Below are positions 37,416 to 49,096 of a stretch of DNA of 64,000 nucleotides, one piece after another. Every line of letters starts with the position of its first letter. The stretch's first letter is position 1. Made by a program: the position numbers and the translations under genes. The stretch lies in NCBI GenBank assembly GCA_003254905.1, contig QANU01099343.1, forward strand, positions 1-64,000. Reading direction: 5' to 3'. The stretch is from Nissolia schottii (lineage: Eukaryota; Streptophyta; Magnoliopsida; Fabales; Fabaceae). A model generated the notes under the pieces. That model had not been told where the DNA came from and made no database searches. It saw only the letters and a list, made by a program, of their open reading frames with translations.

Positions 37416-38072
37416 GTTTTAGATTTTCCAAATTTAAAAAACTGCACATGTTCATAATAAATGTCGCAACATCATTCCCAATTTTTTGTATTATTAAAAA
37501 TAATCAAATTTTTATGAATTGCAACTATGTTAGTAATATTTCGAATTTATATAGCACTTCATCACAGTAAATTTGTCAAGCCTTGAGAACAAGGCCCAGT
37601 GTTAGCATGCTTACAATTTAATGGTCCATAAAGGTTATAAAACAAAGTATCAAATTATTTTGACAATAAACACAAATTAATTAGTTTAAAGAATTTACTT
37701 AATGGATATATTATATTCCAAATAACTTGTAATAACAAATTTCCAATTGAAAGTTATTCGGGTGTATCACATTGGAAAGTAAAGAATCACGTTTTTTACT
37801 TTGCATTGTACTAGGACTCTATGAAGATTGTTTGTAGGTAATTAGGGAAAAACTTAACCAGAATTCTTTAACATCAAAAGTTATAACGTAGCCGAAATTT
37901 TTTTAATTATATTTCAAAATAACCAAAATTTTAATCATTCATTCTTTTCACAATGGTGGGTTCAAAGGTCAACATATCTAAAACAAAAAACAAAAGGCTT
38001 TACAATCTCTCTAAACTACTAATTCATCATTTTTTAGAGACAAATTTTAAAATAAATTAAGTATAAGTGTGG

Positions 38073-38113
<41 letters not shown>

Positions 38114-39924
38114 TATTCATATGCTTGACAATGCAGATTTTTTCACTTTAAACAAGTAAAAACAAATTTTTTATAAGAATAAAATACATCATACACAATT
38201 TCCTCTGGTAGAACTTTTAGGTTTCTTGGACAATTCAATAAATCTTTACGATCCAAGTAATATTGAAGGTAATGTCAACTATACCAATATCATCACTTGC
38301 CAGTCCATGAATTCAAATATTTAGGAAAATATATTTGTGATTGTTTCAAAAGAAAATAACAAAATAAATCATCAATCACAATATTAGTTTAATGTAACAT
38401 GATTAGAAGTATATGCGTAAAATTAACAATAAAGTCAATTGGTAACTATATAATTGAAATGCACATTTTTCGTACCGTTCATGACTAAAACAAAAGGATT
38501 AGATTTTTGTTGAAAAGCTCACTAGGTTTAAACCATGTTGAGTATGTACACATTCACAAAAACTTTAAGTCATTCTATCACTACATCTTGCAGTCGCAGT
38601 AGTCGTATAATACAATAATAATGAAATTGTTTTTCTTAAAGAACATAAGTTAAATTTGTAATATAAATTTCTTGATATTTTAAACATATTTCATTTAAAT
38701 ATTTTCAGTAAATGCGGGCTAATGTTTCGAAATTTACCTTCCTTTTATTTCTTTTATTTTAATTTCATAAATATAAATATAAATATATATATATATATAT
38801 TAAGAATATTTGTTGCTAAACAGATCCTATATAGAAATAAATATTTCAAACATTTTATCATCGAAATTAGTTTTTTTGGATAATAATTGTAAAATTATTA
38901 TATCTAAATTTTTCATTTGATTTTTTATTTTTTTAATGAGATTAAATATATGTTTTGTACTTAATACGGAAATTTTTTTGTTTTAGTCCCCTTGAATATC
39001 ACATTGTTCCCATTTAGTGTGTAACATCCCAGCTTTCCTTAGGAAGAGTTTTGCAAAATTATTGACTCTGACTTAGCTAAAACTATAAAGTAACCAGAGT
39101 TAGGGGACGGGAAAAATTAATGACGGGACTCGTTCCCCTTAAATTGGGAAGGAGACTGGGAAGCTATGACCTCACCGGGCACCGCAAGATTTGTACTCAG
39201 TTTCGGTGCAAACGGGAATCCAGTGGAGGACCAAAGAGATTTGCGAAGGATTGGTTGACGGAAACAAGTACCCGGATACCTTGTTTCAGAGCGCCATCCT
39301 GACCGGAAAAAATTCTTAGATCATGGATATATATTTTAGATATTTTTTGGAGACCCGTGTGTGGGCCAAAAGTGGTCAAAGGTGACTAAAATAGAATGAG
39401 AGCTGGGATATTTATAATAACTATAATAAAATAAGAATATAATAATAATTAATAAATAAATAAATAATTAAGAGGGATCGGGGGGGCCACGGCTATAAAT
39501 GGCCCCCTGAAGCAAAGTAAAGAAAAACTTTAGAAAATTTACTAAACTTCTTTCAGTTTCATTTTCTAGTACCGTTCGAGCACATCGCGAGAGCGCTACA
39601 GGACTTCCGAAAATTTCTTGGACCACACCATTGCGACAAGGATTTTCTCCACTATCAACCTACCAACTTCAAATCCGCATAGGAAATGTGTAACTCTAAG
39701 CCCACTGTCTATGTGGTTTATTTTATGATTGTTTATATGCATTTTTGTGTATGTGAATAAAAAAACTATTTTGTACAAACTATAGGAAATGAGTTATGAA
39801 GGCTAGATTTTGATGACTTTGATGTTTGGAAACCATAACTATACTGATTGGATCACTATGGAGAAGAAAAAGTTACGCGGAGAAAACCCTTGGAGAAGTT
39901 ACTCTCCAGGTCAATTTTTTTACT

Positions 39925-40060
39925 GTGGGATTCGAATGAACTCCCAAGGGATTTCATTCGAATGCATGAGGTTTCAATCGACAGATTTCAATCGATTGAA
40001 TTCTCAAAGGATTCGAATGAAAGAATCAATCGAATACTAAAACCTTATTCATTCGAATGC
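39925..40060 (+). other. Cluster of CATTCGAATG and TTCAATCGATTGAA palindromes
   Basis: Repeated perfect palindromes (ATTCGAAT cores and one TTCAATCGATTGAA) spaced over about 135 bp downstream of the LTR TATA box. The related LTR at 46065-46235 has the same kind of cluster in a different arrangement. Confidence 0.65.
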
Positions 40061-40824
40061 CTACTGAAAACTTGTAATTTTAAAGTTTCTATGGGATCCA
40101 ACATGCTTAGTTATGTGTACCTTTATGTAACAAGAGCATGCATCATGAGGAATGGTCGTCATAGGAGTTAGGACGACCCTAGATCACTAGAGGTATCCAC
40201 GTAAATTTAAAAGGTGCATAATTGAACCCTAGGAAATAAAGCAGAGAACTAAGGCCCCGATCGCCAAGGATTCGGTCGGCCTTAGCCAGAGTCAGTAGTT
40301 ATATGATTAGGAAGATCCCATTCTCTTGGCACGCCTTACAGACACGCCCCTCACCAATTCTGCCCGCTGGATTGGTAAGAGCAACGCAGGTAGAGAGATC
40401 TGAATATGAAAGAAAAGAGAACAGGCAAAGGCCTAAAAGTAAAGAGAACAGGAATAGTCCTATAAGAAAGAAAAGGGGACCCCAAAGTAAAGAACTAAGA
40501 CTAAAGTAAAGAGAAACGAGTCCACGCCTGATCGTGCCAAAGTGTCAATCCCTCGCCATCCCAGTAAAGGGGGTGGTGGTACTTCATGATGATGAATTAC
40601 CTCTTATGAGCTTAACGTGGTTAGCTACCACTCCAATTCAAGCGCTGCCAGGCCATCATGATAGAGAATAGAAAGAGGTTGTTACCGAAGGCCACGGTTA
40701 CATGGGTGGAAGGACTACAAAGAAAAAGGACGCTAACCCGGGTAAGCCGGTATGCGTAAGAGATTCCCAGATTCCTTCATGCACTATATGATCACATGTA
40801 TGTTTAAGAGAATGAATGTATGAG

Positions 40825-40825
40825 A

Positions 40826-40856
<31 letters not shown>

Positions 40857-40881
40857 TGTATGTATGTATGTATGTATGTAT
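40825..40881 (+). repeat. (TGTA)n microsatellite
   Basis: An uninterrupted tetranucleotide run of about 14 units within the solo LTR. Confidence 0.9.
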
Positions 40882-42887
40882 GTCTATGCATTGTGTATAT
40901 GTTCGTTCATGCATTATGTATCGTCAAGGGAACGACCCAAGACGAATAGTATGTCATCAGTAGCAACGCACAGTTAATAAGCACGAAGCCCAGGTAATAA
41001 AAAGAGTAGTAACCCTATCACCTAGTAAGTTAGATAAAACTGCCCAGAGCATAGGACCAAGAAAATAAATAGTAGGAGAATAGTTGCATGCACACTTAGA
41101 ATAATCTCTGAGCGGCCTGGAGAATAACCGAGGAATAAAAAGCCACGATTAAAGCGTTGCCCACTGAGAACCTATCGTTCTCACCCTCACTCGTTTATGG
41201 CTCCAAGGACTGAGGACAAATCTTACTATGCCGATGCTGTGGAACCCGAGGAGGACCTGTGAAAGGATACTTAGCTGACTTTGTAGTAGCTGCAGTATAT
41301 AGAATAAATGTATTACTGGAACATGTGTATCAAGTATGTAATACAACTATTATCTGTGTGTGTATACTCAAAGGACCCGCTATGTATGCAATGTACGGAT
41401 GCACCGACTTGCACCTACGTACTAATGGTACCGCTTGTTATATTATTCTGTAGCACTCACAGTTCCTATGTTACAAACCGTGTGTATGATAGAAAAATGA
41501 AAGAAGAAGACAAAAAAAAGGGTCCTTATTTTCTAAAACTAGTACTTTCGAAAATCCAAATAAGTTACCAGGAAGTAAACAACCTAGTGAGTATTACGTA
41601 CGGCTCGAGCGTACAGAATCGGCTAGGGGTGTTGCATAGTGCATCTTATCTTGTTGTCCAGGTCAATGTTCACGTTAGTTGTCACGTTGACATTCAATGG
41701 TATAAACAAATAGTAACCTAACAAGCAGCCAGATGAGAATAAAATTTTATTTTGAGCTAATGCCAAGGATTTTTCATGAAAGATAAGCTAAAATTAAAAA
41801 AAATTAGTTGTCACACTTCAATACAAAAAAAATATTGTTCGGTGTTTTTTGTGTTATTTGCCTTTAGAACTTAATTTATTTTAGGCATGTACTTATCAAT
41901 CCGAAGAGTATAATAAAAAGAATAAAATATCGGCAATTGTGATATGGTTAGCAAATATCACACACAAAATGTGTCTTTTTTATGTTAATTAACAACTTAT
42001 TTTTGTAATTTTGGTTTTAATATATTTTAGTATGTTTTTCTTTCATTTCCTTATCGAACCTTTAGCCCATTTAAAATAGAAAGCAGTAGACACTCTTTTA
42101 GTTTAACTAAGAGCTCATCTTTACTTATTTCAAATAATTGCAGACAATTTCAAGTATAACATCAATTTACCAAGTTAGCGTCGGATTACATAAATGGTTA
42201 ACAATTCCACTCACATTAAGATTCACTAATTATTAGCAGTATAAATAACTTTTTACTCATATTCGTAAACATCGTGAATAATTTTTTGCTAATTTTATAG
42301 AAATGAATAGTCCAAGAGTTATTTATTTATGCAAGCATTTGGAAAAAGAAACCTAATTTTTTAATGCATAAATGATTATACAAGTGATAACATTTTGTTG
42401 TTATAACTTCAAGTAAAATTAAAAAAACTGATAGCATTAGGTTTTGAGATTTCCTTTAGATAAAATTTTTTTTTTTTGCTTTGTTTGATAAAGCCTTGCA
42501 TCCAATAAATATAGCACAATATAATAAATTGTTAACAATATTATTGATACCTCATTAACGTCGAAGTTCTTTAACTTCTAAAAAAAAGTTACAGCTACAG
42601 TTCCCTTTAATAGCAAAAACATAAGCGTTGAAAATTTGGAGTCTTTAGTTCTTTGCCATCTTGAAATTAAAGAAGGGGGTAGAAACGTAAGGTGTCGATT
42701 CAATAGTGGCCGTTCTTTTTTTATAAAGAAGTTATCATTAGTAGTTTTTTTCGTAATAGTTATTCAAAACATTAAAATTCCTCGGTTGATATTATTCTTA
42801 TACTATAAAATTAGCTTTGTTGTTCGTTATCATATCACTAAGCAAGCTTTGCGGTATCGATAGACCAATATAATCTACTACTGAGTT

Positions 42888-43284
42888 ATGGCGACATTCA
42901 AGTGCTTGTGCTTATTTGTGATGTTTATTATCAATTCGGCTGTTGTTGGTTAGCAAAGGACTATCATCTCACGACACTAATTGTGCACCGAGGCCATTGT
43001 CATCATACGAACTTTATTTGAGGAGTTGTCAAATGAAACTACGCCGAAATTGTGGTGCTGAGATTGTTCAAAGTTTGGCTTCAGGAAGTCAAGCAATGAG
43101 TTACGATTGTTGTTCCAACCTCATAAGTGATGTGGGAAGACGTTGTCATTATGATATGGCCAAATCTCTTGTGAAGTTACCTAATTTTGTTGCAAACAAA
43201 GTGCAAATTTTGCAAGGAGTTGAGAAAATTTGGAATGATTGTATTTCACACGAAATCACTCCATCCCAGCCACTTAGTGCTTAA
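42888..43284 (+). pseudogene. Prolamin-like secreted protein, copy 4 (frameshift)
   Basis: 397 bp against 396 in the intact copies. One extra G near 42942, within the signal peptide codons (GCTGTTGTTGG against GCTTTGTTGG), shifts the frame to a TAG at 42951-42953, codon 22. The remaining frame is otherwise clean and keeps all six mature cysteines, but has no ATG before the domain and no signal peptide. TATA box is at 42804-42809. The cleanness of the downstream frame points to a recent lesion; a sequencing or assembly error should be excluded. Confidence 0.85.
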
Positions 43285-44211
43285 GTTTTAGATTTTCCAA
43301 ATTTAAGAAACTGCACATGTTCATAATAAATGTCGCAACATCATTTCCAATTTTTTGTATTATTAAAAATAATCAAATTTTTATGAATTGCAACTATGTT
43401 AGTAATATTTCGAATTTATATAGCACTTCATCACAGTAAATTTGTCAAGCCTTGAGAACAAGGCCCAGTGTTAACATGCTTACAATTTAATGGTCGATAA
43501 AGGTTATAAAACAAAGTATCAAATTATTTTGACAATAAACACAAATTAATTAGTTGAAAGAATTTACTTAATGGATATATTATATCCCCAATAACTTGCA
43601 CTAACAAATTTCCAATTGAAAGTTATTCGGGTGTATCACATTGGAAAGTAAAGAATCACGTTTTTTACTTTGCATTGTACTAGGACTATATGAAGATTGT
43701 TTGTAGGTAATTAGGGAAAAACTTAACCATAATTCTTTAACATCGAAAGTTATAACGTAGCCGAAATTTTTTTAATTATATTTCAAAATAACCAAATTTT
43801 TAATCATTCATTCTTTTCACAATGGTGGGTTCAATGGTCAACATATCTAAAACAAAAAAGAAAGGCTTTACAATCTCTCTAAACTACTAATTCATCATTT
43901 TTTAGAGACAAATTTTAAAATAAATTAAGTATAAGTGTGGGTGTGTGGATCTATATTCATATGCTTGACAATGCAGATTTTTTCACTTTAAACAAGTAAA
44001 AACAAATTTTTTATAAGAATAAAATACATCATACACAATTTCCTCTGGTAGAACTTTTATGTTTCTTGGACAATTCAATAAATCTTTACGATCCAAGTAA
44101 TATTGAAGGTAATGTCAACTATACCAATATCATCACTTGCCAGTCCATGAATTCAAATATTTAGGAAAATATATTTGTGATTGTTTCAAAAGAAAATAAC
44201 AAAATAAATCA

Positions 44212-44610
44212 TCAATCACAATATTAGTTTAATATAACATGCTTAGAAGTATATGTGTAAAATTAACAATAAAGTTACTTGGTAACTATATAATTGAAAT
44301 GCACATTTTTCGTACCGTTCATGACTAAAACAAAATGATTAGAATTTTGTTGAAAAGCACACTAGGTTTAAACCATGTTGAGTATGTACACATTCACAAA
44401 AACTTTAAGTCATTCTATCACTACATCTTGCATTCGCAGTAGTCATATAATACAATAATAATGAAATTGTTTTTCTTAAAGAACATAAGTTAAATTTGTA
44501 ATATAAATTTCTTGATATTATAAACATATTTCATTTAAATATTTTCAGTAAAAGCGGGCTAATGTTTCAAAATTTATCTTCCTTTTATTTCTTTTATTTT
44601 AATTTCACAA

Positions 44611-44646
<36 letters not shown>

Positions 44647-45168
44647 TAAGAATATTTGTTGCTAAACAGATCCCATATAGAAATAAGTATTTCAAACAAT
44701 TTATCATCGAAATTAGTTTTTCTGAATAATAATTGTAAAATTATTCTATCTAAATTTTTCATTTGATTTTTTATTTTGTTTAATGAGATTAAATATATGT
44801 TTTGTACTTAATACGGAAAATTTTGTGTTAGTCCCCTTGAATATCACATTGTTCCCATTTAGTGCATCTTATTATCTTGTTGTCCATGTCAATGTTCACG
44901 TTAGTTGTCAATTTGAAATTCAATGGTATAAACTAATAGTAACCTAACAAAAGGCCAAATGAGAATAAAAATTTATTTTGAGCTAATGCCAAGGATTTTT
45001 CATGAAAGATAAGCTAAAAAATAAAAGTTGTGACACTTTTATACAAAAAGAAAATATTTTTCAGTGTTTGTTGTTTTGTTTTCCTTTACAACTTGATTTA
45101 TTTTAGGCATGTACTTATCAGCCCGTAGTGTATAATAAAAAGAATCAAATATCGACAATTGTGATATG
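44212..45168 (+). repeat. Tandem array unit E, truncated (957 bp)
   Basis: Matches the first 957 bp of the other units (for example 38372-39019 followed by 41642 onward) and stops at GTGATATG, where an LTR begins. The gene, which would lie further on, is missing. AT run at about 44610-44646. Confidence 0.9.
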
Positions 45169-45564
45169 TGTAACATCCAAATTCTTCCTTGTAAGGAAAA
45201 CCCGCAGGCTAGGACGTTAATGACGGTCAAAAGGCCGTTTAAAAGGACGAGAAAGGGAGATTTGACCTCCAAACCCTCATGATTAGTGGTTAGGATTAGG
45301 TTTCGTCGTCCTATAAATTTTTTCGGAGCATTCGAACGTGTTTCGGCTCGAACGGAAATTGTTTCGAATACTGGCAGGCGCTCGTGGAATCTCTTGACGC
45401 GATAATAAAGTCAAAGATCCCTGAGTGAAAGCCCCCAGAATGACGCGAAAAATTAGAGGATCACGACGGTATGTCTGGAATATTTGTAGGGCAACCGGGG
45501 GTGAGACATTCTGAACAAAACGCGATCAAACGAGACCGGAACTGACCCTGGAGGAGATATTTAC

Positions 45565-45615
<51 letters not shown>

Positions 45616-46954
45616 CAGAAGGAAAACAAAAAAAAAAAGGAAAAAGGGCCACTGAACATGGCTATTCGCTTTCAGAGACTTTACGTCTCTTTCTTTCATT
45701 TTCACAAACACCAGTCCCGTTCGGACACATCTTGATTACTTTGTGGAGTCCCGGAAAAATTCCCAGAGCACGCCAGCGCGACCCGAAAATTACCGGCAAC
45801 GAAGCTACCGAACTAGAATCGTCATCGGATGTGGGTAACTCTAAGCCCACTGTCTATGTGGTTGATTTTATGACTGTGTATATGTATCTGTGTGTATTTG
45901 ATTGCAAAACTGCTTTGCAAAAACTATAGGAAGTAAGTTATGTAGGATGATTTTTGATGATTTTGACGTTTAGGAACCATAACTGTACTGATTGGATCAC
46001 TAGACAATGAGAAAAGTTATGGTGAGAAGCCCCTGGGAGAAAAGGCTCTTGGGAGCCAATTTTACACTATTTCATTCAATTGAATTCCCAAGGGATTCGA
46101 ATGAAAATTTTTTGGATTTCAATCGAATGAATGAGGATTTCAGTCGAATTAAAGCCTGAAAAGGATTTCAATCGATTGAATTCCTTGATCAATCGATTGA
46201 AAGAATCATTCGAATACACAACCCTAATCATTCGAATGCTTACTGAAAAACTTGAGTTTTAACTATGTCATGGGATCTATCAGGCACAGCTATGCGTACC
46301 CTAAACCATGAGAGTATACATCATGAGGAAACGGTCATCATATGAGTTAGCACGACCGTAGATAACTAGAGGTATTCACGTAAAGTTAAAGGTACATAAT
46401 TGAACCTTAGGGAATAAAGCAGTGTATAAAGGCTCCGATCACCAAGGACTCGGATGGCCTTAGTCAGAGTATGTAGTTATATAATTAGGAAAATTCATAT
46501 TCTCTTGACACGTCTCACAGACACTCCCCTCACCAGTTCAGCAAGCTGGATTGGTTAAGAACAATGCAGGTAGAGAAACCTGATCATGATAGTAACGGGC
46601 CAAGGCCCGAGATAAAGAGAATAGGCAAGTCTTGAGAGTAAAGAGAACAGGCCAAGGTCTAAGAATGAAGAGAACAGGACAAGTCCTAAAGAAAGAAAGG
46701 GGGGCCCAGTGAAGAGAAAAGTACAGAGAAGCGTGTCCACACCTGATCGAGTCCAAGGGTCGATCGCTCGCCATCCCGGTAAGGGGGTGGTGGTACCTAT
46801 CGTGTTGATGTCTTCCTCCTATGAGCTTTACGTGGTTAGCTACCACACCGGTTAGAGCGCTGCCAAGTCGACACGATAGGGAATAGAAGGAGGTTGTAAC
46901 CGAGGCCACGGTTACAAAGGTCAAAGGACTAAGAAGGTTGCAGCCACAGGACGC
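45169..46954 (+). mobile_element. LTR fragment, 5' part, truncating unit E
   Basis: Starts TGTAACATCC and parallels the unit D solo LTR: GTGGGTAACTCTAAGCCCAC at 45831-45850, palindromes at 46065-46235, and the AGCGCTGCCA and GGCCACGGTTACA blocks at 46855-46920. Similarity stops at GGACGC (about 46954), just where the other copy continues with TAACCCGGG. An (AAT)n run is at 45569-45614. Confidence 0.85.
45569..45614 (+). repeat. (AAT)n microsatellite
   Basis: About 15 trinucleotide units. On the minus strand it yields a long poly-Tyr or poly-Ile frame that is not a gene. Confidence 0.9.
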
Positions 46955-47080
46955 CTAAATTATTATTTTTATTACTACTCTTGAAGAAGGCATAATAATT
47001 TTTAATTTTCTATCCTAGTTAAATAAATTATTTAGCTATTTATTTCGTGAAATAGTTTTAAGGAAAAATGGAGTGTTACA
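46955..47080 (-). mobile_element. LTR start fragment, inverted
   Basis: The minus strand begins TGTAACACTCCATTTTTCC at 47080, a family-like LTR start, and runs AT-rich to the break with the plus-strand LTR fragment. Confidence 0.5.
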
Positions 47081-48436
47081 TAACAGCCAAAAAAAATTCA
47101 ATAGTTTCAATTCATTAACATAAGAATTAGATTTTAGAAAAAATAGAATGAAGAGGTGCAACCATAGTTAGTTAGTTACCTCTCCAACTCGTTCAGGAGT
47201 GAAGATAAGATCAGAAGAGAAACTCCTATCGAGAGCATACTTGGCCAAAGGAGAGGGCATTAATTTTTTTCCCGTCCCTTCTAGCAGGTGGCTGAGTAAC
47301 AATAGCTACAACCTAAATAAAATCACATAGTAATATTATTATAATTAATGCTCATTTCTAATTTATTAGATGATAGTGAGTGAGAATGAGGACATGGGGA
47401 ACTGAAATGAAGAATCGGGAGCAGAAGAAGCATTGAGGACGACATCAAGAACTATAGCCGAAACTTGAGGTGTACCAATAGGATGAGTGGCTTCTTCTCG
47501 GTAGTGTTGGAAGAGAATGCAAAAGAGGGAGTAACGCTCTGTAATCACATATCAGTAAAGGAAATTAGGCTAGGTAGCATATATAAACTACATCTAATAG
47601 ACTCGATCATTTGCATGTAACTTACCAAATTGAACCTAAATCAGCTCACATAAAAACAAATTGGAGATTTCCTAGATCAGTGAATATCCAGATCTCAAAA
47701 ATTTCATGAATTGAAAGAAAAAATAGCATAAAATTGAACTAAAATCAGTTCAAACACTTCCATTTCAATGAACAAAAATAATTGATTGAGAATGTCATAA
47801 GTCAAACCCTAACTAAGCCTATGCCAAGCTTCCAACATTACGAGCTAATAATCGAGCCCAAATCAAGTCAAATTAGAGTTTTCGTTATTTTCTCATATTA
47901 TCCCATAAATCAAACACATGCAATGAACAGAGACAAAGAGGTTACCGATTGCGATTCAATCTGTGGTGGTGTGGATGTGGATGAAGCTCCTTGTTCCTAA
48001 TTCGAAGCCTCAATTGCGATGGAGCAAACAAACAATGTCATCGCGATGGAGCAAAAGGATGGGAGTGTCGCGAATGTCGTGGGCCTCGTGAATGTTGTGG
48101 TCGATGTGAAGCGCCTACAAATGTCATCGACGTTGTGGACGATGGAGTCGTGGTTGTCGTGGACGATGGAGCCGTGAAGAACAAGAACGGTTCGAGAATG
48201 CAACACGAAAGTGAGTGTGAGAGGTTCTTTGGAGCGAGCGAGAGCGAGAATGCCGTTATGATTTTTATTAATGGCTTTTCGATTTTAGAAAAAAGGCACA
48301 GATGCCAAAAAAAAAAATTGCCACTAAATAATCAAATTTGAGGGAGTTATAAAAAACGTCACAAATAAAATAAATAATAGAAGTTTTTATAAATTCTCAG
48401 TGTTAAACTCCCACAAAATTATATTTTTTTATAGTG
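47081..48436 (-). mobile_element. CACTA-like transposon end carrying host gene pieces
   Basis: On the minus strand the end at 48436 reads CACTATAAAAAAATATAA, followed by GGGAGTT, TTTGTGACGTTTTTTATAA and AGTGGCA. This is the style of plant CACTA (En/Spm) ends, with TTA next to it as a possible 3-bp target site. Behind it lies a GC-richer leader (48240-47950) and then pieces of a methionyl-tRNA formyltransferase gene. The opposite end is not visible and was probably lost where the LTR fragment joins at 47080. Confidence 0.5.
47190..47530 (-). pseudogene. Methionyl-tRNA formyltransferase fragment (two exons)
   Basis: The minus strand shows TEKKPLILL then GTPQVSAIVLDVVLNASSAPDSSFQ (about 47520-47404). 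After an AT-rich intron-like gap (about 47402-47313) come VVAIVTQPPARRD and then, in another frame, LMPSPLAKYALDRSFSSDLIFTPERVGE (to about 47190). These match the N-terminal part of plant organellar methionyl-tRNA formyltransferase, which formylates the initiator Met-tRNA in mitochondria and plastids. At least two frameshifts are present (one-base loss before GTPQV; loss in RRD/LMP) and the rest of the enzyme is absent. It is non-functional. Confidence 0.75.
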
Positions 48437-49096
48437 TTAATATTAACCAAACGTATAAATAATTTATTTCTAGATATATTGTATAAAATTCTCACAAAAT
48501 TAACCAGTAAATCAAATACACTTAATAGTCATCTCCTATTCCTAAAAGTATTTACTGATTCTACGAACTACACGCTCCCTACAAACCCATGTTATATCAT
48601 CTATAGTGAAATTGAGAATCCCCTTTATTGATATTGTAATTTCTAGTGCAAATTCGAGTAAATCTCCCGTACCTACCATAAAACTTTAATGTGACTTTTG
48701 AAATATAGTATTAGCTACTAACTTCACCTTCGTGCCAAGAAAATGAATTTCATATTACTATGTACAGATAGAAATGTTCAAAACAAGTTCAAGCCTGCCA
48801 CGAGAGATAAACAAGCTGGGTCGTTAGTTTTAACATTAGACTGTTAACCCCTAGGTCACACGTCAAATTGAGCTACAATCATGCAATAGCTTCCTAGCTC
48901 AATTTTCTGATTCAACATCTCCCACATCAATTATTCCATAACCTCTCCCATGGCAATGGCTTTAAAGGGAAACAACTACCTCTCATGGATGAGAGTAGTA
49001 CACGTTGCGGAAGGGGAAGAAAAAAAAAAAAAAAAAACCAGTACACGTCTTCGCTGCTCTCTGCTTCGCATGCATTAAAGAATGATAAGGCCTCGA
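48437..49096. other. Intergenic, no gene seen
   Basis: AT-rich. A poly(A) run is at 49021-49037. A short frame at 48953-49018 (MALKGNNYLSWMR) weakly recalls copia Gag N-termini but is too short to call. The 3' untranslated part of the phosphatase gene presumably lies at the right edge. Confidence 0.5.

Larger units (their letters stand above)
27256..38371 (+). repeat. Tandem array unit C (3229 bp plus two solo LTRs)
   Basis: Same unit, interrupted at 27366 and 31831 by two solo LTRs. Removing both, and one copy of each duplication, leaves 3229 bp. It carries intact gene copy 3. An AT run lies at about 38082-38108. Confidence 0.9.
39020..41636 (+). mobile_element. Solo LTR in unit D
   Basis: 2617 bp, TGTAACATCC to GTGTTGCA, flanked by tagtg (39015-39019 and 41637-41641). 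It has a TATA box at 39494-39500 and TGTAACTCTAAGCCCACTG at 39689. It also has a palindrome cluster at 39925-40060, the block around CGCTAACCCGGGTAAGCC at 40731, and a TGTA tetranucleotide run at about 40825-40881. It is closest to the truncated LTR at 45169. Confidence 0.92.
38372..44211 (+). repeat. Tandem array unit D (3218 bp plus one solo LTR)
   Basis: Same unit, interrupted at 39019 by a solo LTR. It measures 3218 bp without it. It carries frameshifted copy 4. Confidence 0.9.

Noticed and set aside
42943-43284. Downstream frame of copy 4 as a functional 113-aa protein
   Set aside because: Its apparent start is TTG, not ATG, and it lacks a signal peptide; better explained as the tail of a frameshifted gene.
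45461-45711. Minus-strand frames rich in Tyr or Ile
   Set aside because: They are translations of the (AAT)n microsatellite.
47991-48341. Plus-strand 116-codon frame with many Cys and Val
   Set aside because: It lies antisense to the leader of the CACTA-like element, has simple GTGG/GATGGAG repeats, and no family resemblance.
48953-49018. MALKGNNYLSWMR as a copia gag start
   Set aside because: Only about 13 residues are suggestive and a poly(A) run follows; no further copia domain is nearby.
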